Positions 1 through 5,060 of a stretch of DNA of 5,060 bases are shown piece by piece. The stretch's first letter is position 1, and each line of letters starts with the position of its first letter. Source of the DNA: an uncultured bacterium (GTDB lineage Bacteria > Spirochaetota > Brevinematia > DTOW01); assembly GCA_937928175.1 (NCBI GenBank), contig CALFVP010000010.1:1-5060 (forward strand), written 5' to 3'. The notes under the pieces are model-generated. The model had not been told where the DNA came from. It worked only from the letters and a program-made list of their open reading frames with translations, and searched no databases. A program made the position numbers and the translations under genes.

Positions 1-2
1 AA

Positions 3-857
3 GACCTGAAAACGTTTATACTTGAAAATTACATATCTGCAAACAAAGAATTTTTTGAATTAAAAAAGCTGGAACACAAAAAAATAGATAAAACAATAAT
101 ACTAAATGGTAAAGAAATAGAGTACTTAGCAAACGATAACGTATTACAAGGTAAAATAACCTTAGTACCATGCAATTACAACTACATACTGCAAAAGAAA
201 AGTTTAGATATCACAAGTTTACCTCAAGACTTCTCAATAGAAATAAGTAAAGATTTTGCAAAAGTAACTTACAGAAACTTTGCATACTCGCTAAAAATAA
301 TAGCATTTCTACTCTTAAGAAAGATAGGAATAATACCTTCAGAGTTCCAGGTAGAGACTCTTGCATCTACATTATCAAATGTAATACCACCAAATAGCCA
401 GTACACCAAAGTAGAAATGGTAAGATTTGGTAAACTAATATTACCACACAAAGTAATACTATCCATAGTTGTAAAGGGAGATGATACAATTTCTTACCAA
501 ATGCTTGTTTTCTCTAGAAACAAATGGAAAAATTACAGTGTAAACTCAAGAAAAGGTGCTATAAATTTTCTTCACAAAGCAATAATAGATGTTTACGAAT
601 ACGTACAGTACAGTTTAACAAATACAATTGAGAAGTTTGAACCAATAAAGAAAATAGCTGTTTTATCCGAGAAAATACTAAACTACATTTCTACAAATAA
701 AGTACTTAAATTTTTAGCAATAACTCTTGTTACGATATTTTTCATTTACCTTACGTTAAAGGTAAACGTATTTTTACTTATACTTTTAACGTATGCAATA
801 TACATTGTACTTCAGAGGTTACTTATTTACATTAACTTTAGAGGTAAAATAGTATGA
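3..857 (+). CDS. Unrecognised protein with two C-terminal membrane segments, 5'-truncated
   Basis: The frame is open from the window edge to the TGA at 855-857, giving 284 visible residues; the true start lies upstream. The first in-frame ATG is at 417, but the frame is continuous and protein-like before it, so that ATG is probably internal. Residues 1-230 are mostly soluble, Lys/Ile/Asn-rich mixed alpha/beta sequence, with a hydrophobic stretch near residues 94-111 that could be a buried or amphipathic helix. Two likely membrane helices follow at about 237-252 and 256-277, separated by a short Lys-Val-Asn turn, and then a basic tail (R280, K282). This suggests an inner-membrane anchor with the N-terminal part on one face. 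Tyr codons are almost all TAC, as in the next two genes, so it looks native. I recognise no family and assign no function. Its stop overlaps the purM start by four bases. Confidence 0.8.
   Translation, partial: DLKTFILENYISANKEFFELKKLEHKKIDKTIILNGKEIEYLANDNVLQGKITLVPCNYNYILQKKSLDITSLPQDFSIEISKDFAKVTYRNFAYSLKIIAFLLLRKIGIIPSEFQVETLASTLSNVIPPNSQYTKVEMVRFGKLILPHKVILSIVVKGDDTISYQMLVFSRNKWKNYSVNSRKGAINFLHKAIIDVYEYVQYSLTNTIEKFEPIKKIAVLSEKILNYISTNKVLKFLAITLVTIFFIYLTLKVNVFLLILLTYAIYIVLQRLLIYINFRGKIV
840..845 (+). promoter_or_regulatory. Ribosome binding site of purM
   Basis: AGAGGT lies eight bases before the ATG at 854, inside the last codons of the upstream gene. It supports 854 as the purM start and fits translational coupling through the ATGA overlap. 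Confidence 0.6.
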
Positions 858-1837
858 GTACATACAAAGAAGCTGGTGTAGACATAGACAAAGCAAATAC
901 TTTAATAGAAGAACTAAAAAAAGATATTTCAAAAACTTACAATAAAGATGTTTTAGCAGGTGTGGGAGGGTTTGGAGCACTTGTAAACGTAGACTTAAAA
1001 GAATACAAAAATCCTGTATTATCAATATCCACAGATGGAGTTGGTACTAAGTTAATACTAGCAAAAGAATACAATAAAATTGATTGGATTGGTATAGACT
1101 TAGTAGCTATGAATGTAGATGATGTTGTATGTACTGGAGCAAAACCAATATGTTTTGTAGATTACTTTGCTTGCGGTAAACTGGAAGAAGAAACGTACAA
1201 AAGAATAATAAAAAGTATAGTAAGAGGTTGTGAAATAGCAGGTGTAGCGTTAGTAGGTGGAGAAACAGCAGAAATGCCAGGGATGTACAAAGATAGCGAT
1301 TTTGACTTAAATGGAACAGCTTTAGGAATAGCAGAAAAGGAAAATATTCTCCCCAAAGATGTGAAAGAAGGTGATAAGTTAATAGCCTTAAGATCAAGCG
1401 GATTTCACAGCAATGGTTACTCCTTAATAAGAAAAGTACTAAAAGAGAAAAAAATAAATCCAGAAAAAAACTACACTTTCGAAAAACCCCTAATAGACCT
1501 TTTACTAGAACCTACAAGAATATACTGTAATATACTTTACCCATTAATAAAAAAAGGATTAATAAAAGGTTTAGCGCATATAACAGGAGGAGGAATAATA
1601 GAAAACACTTTAAGAGTTACTCAAGGTAAAAAAATACAAATATACTACGAAAAAATAAAAACCCCAGAGTTTATGAACTTCATCATAAAAGAAGGTAACA
1701 TACCTAAAGAAGAATCTTTCAGAGTATTTAACATGGGAATAGGAATGATAATAATTACCGATAAAGAAGAAGAAGTTTTAAACGATATATCAAAATTAGT
1801 AGAATACGAAGTATATACAGTTGGAAAAGTAGTATGA
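854..1837 (+). CDS. purM: Phosphoribosylformylglycinamidine cyclo-ligase (AIR synthetase)
   Basis: This cytoplasmic enzyme closes the imidazole ring in de novo purine synthesis: FGAM + ATP gives AIR + ADP + Pi. The 327-residue product matches the family end to end. It opens with YKEAGVDID (residues 4-12), as in E. coli PurM, followed by the GVGGFGAL stretch (36-43). The DGVGTK motif is at 61-66, then IGIDLVAMNVDD (79-90), GGETAEMPGM (135-144), the SSGFHSNGYSL region, HITGGG (242-247) and FNMGIGMII near the C-terminus. The ATP-binding N-terminal domain and the C-terminal AIRS domain are both intact. It is somewhat shorter than E. coli PurM (about 345 residues), mainly at the C-terminal end. 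The ATG at 854 overlaps the previous stop as ATGA and has a ribosome binding site; the stop at 1835-1837 overlaps the next start the same way. No other purine gene is visible nearby, so it is separated from any pur cluster, at least within this window. Confidence 0.97.
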   Translation: MSTYKEAGVDIDKANTLIEELKKDISKTYNKDVLAGVGGFGALVNVDLKEYKNPVLSISTDGVGTKLILAKEYNKIDWIGIDLVAMNVDDVVCTGAKPICFVDYFACGKLEEETYKRIIKSIVRGCEIAGVALVGGETAEMPGMYKDSDFDLNGTALGIAEKENILPKDVKEGDKLIALRSSGFHSNGYSLIRKVLKEKKINPEKNYTFEKPLIDLLLEPTRIYCNILYPLIKKGLIKGLAHITGGGIIENTLRVTQGKKIQIYYEKIKTPEFMNFIIKEGNIPKEESFRVFNMGIGMIIITDKEEEVLNDISKLVEYEVYTVGKVV

Positions 1838-3669
1838 TAGACTTCAGAATATCAGAAAACAATACAGGCATACCTCGCACAAGACCCCTAATACTTTCAA
1901 TAATAATAGCAATAACAATAGGAATAGTAACTGTAAGAATAGTAGATATGCAAATACTAAACAGAGATAAGTTTGTAAAATTAGCATTTATAAACATGGC
2001 TCAACAAACACCAATACCAGCACAAAGAGGGAATATATACGACAGAAATTACAATTTACTAGTATCAAGCGATGACAGTGTAGGAGTATTCGTAATACAA
2101 AAATACTTACCAAAAAGTGAACAGGAAAAAATAACAGTACTTTCAAAGCTTGCCGGGGTAATAGAAAAAGAACTAAAATTTGTATTAGCTAACATTGAAA
2201 GAAGAAAATGGGATATATACGGACCAATATTCATATCAGAAATAACAAAAGAACAAGCAATAAAGATACTCGAAAAACAAGAAGAATTTCCTGGAGTAGT
2301 TATTGACAAAGTGTACTTAAGAAACTACAAATACCCATACGAAACCGCCCACTTGTTAGGCTACTTAGCACCTATAGATCAACAAGAACTTAAAAAATTA
2401 TCAGAAAGTGAAAAAGAAATATACCATTCTGGTAGTTACATAGGCAAAGATGGAATAGAAAAAGTATACGACAAAGTTTTAAGAGGGAAAGATGGAAAAC
2501 TTCTTAGGTATATAGACGCAAAAAATAACATTGTCGGAACAGAAATATTTGAACTGCCAACGGAAGGAAATTCTTTACTCCTATCTATAGATATCGAAAT
2601 CCAAAAATTGGGGTACGAACTACTAAAAAATTACCGTGGTAGTTTAGTAATGATGAAACCAACCACCGGAGAAATAATAGCCATAGTATCTTCACCATCA
2701 TTTGATCCCAATAAGCTATCTCTGGGTGATTTCTCATACTTTCTCTCATTATCAACAGATGAAAAAAATACACCTCTATTCAATAGAGCAATCCAGGGAA
2801 CGTACCAACCTGGATCAGTATTTAAACTTGTAACTGCTGCCGCAGCATTAGAACACAACAAATGGAATCCAAACAAATCCGAATACTGTCAAGGTGCACT
2901 AAAAATAGGTAAAAGAGTATTCCAAGATTGGGCAATACACGGAAACGTAAAAGATATCGTAAAAGCAATAGAAGTATCATGTGATGTATACTTTTACAAA
3001 GTAGGTCTTTCACTAGAACCTGAAGAACTAATAAACACTGCAAAAACGTTTGGAGTAGGAGAATATACTTTCATAGATCTACCAAACGAGAAAAGAGGTT
3101 TTAGAACAAGTGTTGATATCCACAGAAGGAAATACAACAGAGACATTCTAGGAGGAGACATGGCAAATCTATCCATAGGACAAGGTGACTGGTTAGTAAC
3201 AAGTGTACAACTCGCTTCAATGATATCATTCATATTTAACGAAGGAATAGTTTACAAACCACACATAGTAAAAAAAGTACTATCTCCAGATGGCAAAGAA
3301 ACTATAAAGGAAATCAAACCAGAAATACTAAGAAAAGACACAAAAATACAAAAAGAAACTTTTGAAATACTCAAAAAAGGTATGAAACAAGTATTCGAAG
3401 AAGGTACTGCAAGAGGATTAAAATTCCTAACCAAATACCCTATAGCTGGTAAAACTGGAACTGCAGAAAACCCTCACGGTAAACCCCATTCCATATTTGC
3501 TTGTTACGGACCAACAGATACGGATAACCCTGAAGATGTAGTAGTTGTTGCTGTAATAGTCGAAAACGTAGGAGCAGGATCAGCATACGCAGGACCAATT
3601 GCAGCAAAATTAATAGATGCATACCTAAACAAATACCAATATTCAAAATTAAAAACTAACAAAGATTAA
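1834..3669 (+). CDS. mrdA: Penicillin-binding protein 2, cell-elongation peptidoglycan transpeptidase
   Basis: This is a class B (monofunctional) penicillin-binding protein of 611 residues, a normal PBP2 length. It cross-links peptidoglycan outside the inner membrane, in the family's known partnership with RodA and MreB-directed elongation. A short cytoplasmic N-terminus is followed by one membrane anchor at about 19-37. The pedestal/dimerisation domain begins with RGNIYDRN (65-72) and includes the YPYETAHLLGY stretch (about 168-178) and GKDGIEKVYDKVLRG (204-218). The transpeptidase domain carries all three catalytic motifs: S328-V-F-K331 (nucleophile Ser328), S382-C-D384, and K540-T-G542 followed by TAE. 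The stretch after KTG reads HSIF where many PBP2s have HSWF, a mild departure. The ATG at 1834 overlaps the purM stop (ATGA) with only a weak GGAA upstream, so translation probably relies on coupling. Any later start would remove the anchor. The division paralogue FtsI is the main alternative, but the anchor-proximal motifs and SCD triad favour PBP2. No rodA or mre gene lies downstream. Confidence 0.94.
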   Translation: MIDFRISENNTGIPRTRPLILSIIIAITIGIVTVRIVDMQILNRDKFVKLAFINMAQQTPIPAQRGNIYDRNYNLLVSSDDSVGVFVIQKYLPKSEQEKITVLSKLAGVIEKELKFVLANIERRKWDIYGPIFISEITKEQAIKILEKQEEFPGVVIDKVYLRNYKYPYETAHLLGYLAPIDQQELKKLSESEKEIYHSGSYIGKDGIEKVYDKVLRGKDGKLLRYIDAKNNIVGTEIFELPTEGNSLLLSIDIEIQKLGYELLKNYRGSLVMMKPTTGEIIAIVSSPSFDPNKLSLGDFSYFLSLSTDEKNTPLFNRAIQGTYQPGSVFKLVTAAAALEHNKWNPNKSEYCQGALKIGKRVFQDWAIHGNVKDIVKAIEVSCDVYFYKVGLSLEPEELINTAKTFGVGEYTFIDLPNEKRGFRTSVDIHRRKYNRDILGGDMANLSIGQGDWLVTSVQLASMISFIFNEGIVYKPHIVKKVLSPDGKETIKEIKPEILRKDTKIQKETFEILKKGMKQVFEEGTARGLKFLTKYPIAGKTGTAENPHGKPHSIFACYGPTDTDNPEDVVVVAVIVENVGAGSAYAGPIAAKLIDAYLNKYQYSKLKTNKD

Positions 3670-3742
3670 AAACACTTTTTCAAAATTTTTAAACCCAAAC
3701 TCAAATAAACCTTCTCAAACCTTAAACGAAAATTCTAAACAT
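3665..3742 (+). other. G-poor, C-containing trailer after mrdA, possible Rho-loading region
   Basis: These 78 bases contain a single G (3728), while 3670-3742 contains 17 C, several in CC, TC or CTC contexts spaced about ten bases apart. An unstructured, C-over-G transcript is the classic requirement for Rho utilisation. The plus strand here already has more C than G because of strand bias, which weakens the inference. No convincing hairpin sits in it. Confidence 0.25.
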
Positions 3743-3748
3743 GTAAGA

Positions 3749-3766
3749 AAGGGCATAAATGCCCTT
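3749..3766. terminator. Hairpin between convergent genes, probable bidirectional terminator
   Basis: AAGGGCAT pairs with ATGCCCTT around a two-base loop (effectively a seven-pair stem with a four-base TAAA loop). The plus-strand side is followed by TTATTCACTTAATATT-type T-rich sequence, and the minus-strand side by TCTTAC. Neither U-tract is strong, so termination may be partial. The hairpin includes the first two bases of the lipoprotein gene's TAA stop (read on the minus strand), and it lies about 80 bases past the mrdA stop. This is the usual place for a shared terminator. Confidence 0.6.
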
Positions 3767-4202
3767 ATTCACTTAATATTGCAACAGAGTTATATCCTCC
3801 GAAACCATCATTCTCTTTAAGAGGATTTGCTTGATCTTCTGACCAAACAACTCCACCATCTATTACATACTTATACTGCCATCTACCAGGTTTTATCTTC
3901 CACTCAACAGTCCAATACCCAGTTTTTGGATCTCTTTCCATAGGTATAGGAACATTATCGGTACCTGGTGTTCCCTGGGAAGGTGGAGCAGTCCAGTTAT
4001 TAAACTGTCCAGCTAAATGGACAGTAGTAGCAGCAGGTCTATCAAAAGTAAATCTAACAATCAATTTACCAGTCTCTTCATCCTTACCAACAACTTCATA
4101 AGGTATATACCTATCCTTAAGAACATCCCACAACAAACAAGAACTCAAAACTAAAGATAACACAACAATCAAAGAAATTAATATATACAACTTAACTTTC
4201 AT
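3765..4202 (-). CDS. Lipoprotein with glycogen-binding (AMPK1/CBM48-like) domain
   Basis: The 145-residue product begins with a lipoprotein signal peptide: K2 and K4, a hydrophobic core at about 5-19, and lipobox L19-S20-S21-C22. The mature protein would be 124 residues, anchored by Cys22 on the outer face of the inner membrane or in the outer membrane. A short linker (23-46) leads to one carbohydrate-binding, immunoglobulin-like domain at about 47-143. Recognisable elements are V61-H-L-A-G-Q-F-N-N-W70, then D91-P-K-T-G-Y-W97, the K102-to-Y112 strand with YKYVIDG (110-116), W120, and NP (126-127) with GYNSV (136-140). W70, W97 and K111 are placed as in glycogen-binding AMPK-beta/isoamylase N-terminal domains. 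A Pro/Gly-rich insertion (about 72-87) follows W70. There is no catalytic domain, so the role is probably binding rather than cleaving an alpha-glucan, or purely structural; the ligand is unknown. The ATG at 4202 is fixed by an excellent ribosome binding site. It lies 12 bases after the barrel gene and is probably co-transcribed with it. Confidence 0.88.
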   Translation of the reverse strand: MKVKLYILISLIVVLSLVLSSCLLWDVLKDRYIPYEVVGKDEETGKLIVRFTFDRPAATTVHLAGQFNNWTAPPSQGTPGTDNVPIPMERDPKTGYWTVEWKIKPGRWQYKYVIDGGVVWSEDQANPLKENDGFGGYNSVAILSE

Positions 4203-4207
4203 ATTTT

Positions 4208-4216
4208 CCCTCCTTT
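4208..4216 (-). promoter_or_regulatory. Strong Shine-Dalgarno of the lipoprotein gene
   Basis: Read on the minus strand, AAAGGAGGG ends five bases before the ATG at 4202. It overlaps the TAA stop (4215-4217) of the upstream barrel gene. It is the strongest ribosome binding site in the window and implies high, possibly coupled, translation of the lipoprotein. Confidence 0.85.
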
Positions 4217-5060
4217 AGAAACTTATCTTTAGATCAACATACACTCTTGGTAGATTCTGCAATACATAATTAGCATAAAACCCTTCAAATTTATTGTTAC
4301 TCCCTCTATAAATATAATTAGGTATAGAATCAGATATCAAGCCAAAGTCAACATCAAAAACATCACCAAATATAGGATAACCGTAACCTACCCTAAAAAC
4401 TACATTATCACTCCTGTAATAAACAAATGCAATAGGAATAACGTAAGATAAATTAAGATCAGATGTTTGACCAACTACATTTAAAAGTAACCTACTTGTA
4501 TACATATTGTCATTCCACAAGAAATACCTACCACCTACATTTATCCCAACACCCTCAAAACCAATAAAATCAAAAGAAATACCAACGATTCCTCTAGCTT
4601 CAATAATATTAGCATTGTAAGTAGTTTTAACATTAGTATACTCTTCAGGTTTAATTGAAATAGATTGGTAAGAAGAGATAATAGATAAATTCAAAAATTC
4701 CAAAAGATCCTTTAACTCAATTCCTCCTTTAACTCCCAAAGCTCCACTCAAAGAAACTTTACCCTGAGCTAGAAAACTAATACCGGGAATATCAACAATA
4801 AACCTACTTAACTCATTAAGCGAATTCTCTTGAACATAAGAACTTTCCAAAACAAACTTTGAAATACCACCAATTTCTAGTTCATACTCTCCATAAACCT
4901 TAGCATTTGCAGAAATCCTACCAACATTATAGTAAGCATTTGTATTAGTATAAACACTAAGAGACAAATACTCTCCTCCAATCTGGACTTTTAACCCAGG
5001 AACAAAATCAGAAAAAACACCACCTAAAACTTTAAACCCGTTAGCACTTAAATTCGTATT
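4215..5060 (-). CDS. Predicted outer-membrane beta-barrel protein, N-terminus beyond window
   Basis: The minus-strand frame is open from the window's right edge to the TAA at 4215-4217, giving 281 C-terminal residues. A TTG at 4965-4967 could be mistaken for a start, but the frame continues upstream with the same kind of sequence (GLKVQIGGEYLSLSVYT), so it is internal. The protein is rich in Gly, Ser, Asn, Tyr, Val and Ile, with many segments alternating polar and hydrophobic residues and joined by Asn/Gly/Ser/Asp turns. Examples are the strands around VVFRVGYGYPIF, FEGVGINVGGRYFLW and LNLSYVIPIAFVYY. It ends in RVYVDLKISF: a terminal Phe with hydrophobic residues at alternate positions, which is the signature recognised by the outer-membrane insertion (BAM) machinery. 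There are no long hydrophobic helices. No specific family is recognised; a porin or surface barrel is the inference. A secreted beta-rich surface protein is the alternative. Confidence 0.75.
   Translation of the reverse strand, partial: NTNLSANGFKVLGGVFSDFVPGLKVQIGGEYLSLSVYTNTNAYYNVGRISANAKVYGEYELEIGGISKFVLESSYVQENSLNELSRFIVDIPGISFLAQGKVSLSGALGVKGGIELKDLLEFLNLSIISSYQSISIKPEEYTNVKTTYNANIIEARGIVGISFDFIGFEGVGINVGGRYFLWNDNMYTSRLLLNVVGQTSDLNLSYVIPIAFVYYRSDNVVFRVGYGYPIFGDVFDVDFGLISDSIPNYIYRGSNNKFEGFYANYVLQNLPRVYVDLKISF

Noticed and set aside
417..857. Separate 146-residue gene starting at the ATG at 417
   Set aside because: The same frame is open and protein-like back to position 3, and no good ribosome binding site precedes 417, so this ATG is internal to a longer gene.
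1107..1397. Minus-strand open frames inside purM, and similar ones inside mrdA
   Set aside because: They are antisense to strongly conserved coding sequence, have Leu/Phe/Ser-rich shadow composition, and lack ribosome binding sites.
1834..3669. Division transpeptidase FtsI instead of PBP2
   Set aside because: The length, the RGNIYDRN start of the pedestal domain, the GKDGIEKVYDKVLRG stretch and the SCD motif fit PBP2 better, and no division genes lie nearby.
3668..3690. AAAAA-CAC-TTTTT as an mrdA terminator
   Set aside because: The possible stem is only A-T pairs with a tiny loop and would be unstable; the GC-containing hairpin at 3749-3766 is a far better candidate.
3705..3727. Short direct repeat of CTCAAA and ACCTT in the intergenic region
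   Set aside because: The copies are five to six bases in low-complexity A/C-rich sequence and are expected by chance; they show no array or attachment-site structure.
4965..4967. TTG as the start of the barrel gene
   Set aside because: The frame stays open to the window edge with matching beta-strand-like sequence, and a mature outer-membrane protein starting here would lack a signal peptide.

Overview
The window is AT-rich bacterial chromosome with five protein-coding genes in two convergent blocks, and almost no non-coding DNA. The organism appears to be a diderm (two-membrane) bacterium. The minus-strand block encodes what looks like an outer-membrane beta-barrel ending in phenylalanine and a lipoprotein with a clear lipobox. 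Ile is mostly ATA and Arg mostly AGA. The best guesses are a low-GC spirochaete (strong strand-specific codon bias is known there) or a member of the Thermotogota. Neither can be settled from this sequence alone.

Positions 3-3669 (plus strand) hold a tightly packed three-gene run. It starts with the 3' part of an unrecognised protein with two membrane segments at its C-terminus. Next comes a complete purM (AIR synthetase, de novo purine synthesis), then a complete mrdA-type penicillin-binding protein 2 (peptidoglycan transpeptidase for cell elongation). Both junctions are 4-base ATGA overlaps, so translation is probably coupled. The three products do not belong to one obvious pathway. Tight packing rather than shared function may explain the order.

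Positions 3670-3764 form a short convergent intergenic region. It contains a stretch almost free of G and then a compact GC-containing hairpin, 3749-3766, which probably ends transcription from both sides.

Positions 3765-5060 (minus strand) hold two genes, read right to left: the C-terminal 281 residues of a predicted beta-barrel protein, then 12 bases later a small lipoprotein. The lipoprotein is mostly a glycogen-binding (AMPK/CBM48-like) immunoglobulin-fold domain. Its very strong Shine-Dalgarno sequence overlaps the barrel gene's stop codon. The two are probably co-transcribed and may work together at the cell envelope.

The most striking large-scale signal is codon choice. Plus-strand genes strongly prefer A- and C-ending codons, and minus-strand genes prefer T-ending codons. 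One physical strand therefore carries an A+C excess whichever way the genes point, the pattern expected of replication-strand mutation bias. No mobile element, CRISPR array, RNA gene or clearly new system was found.
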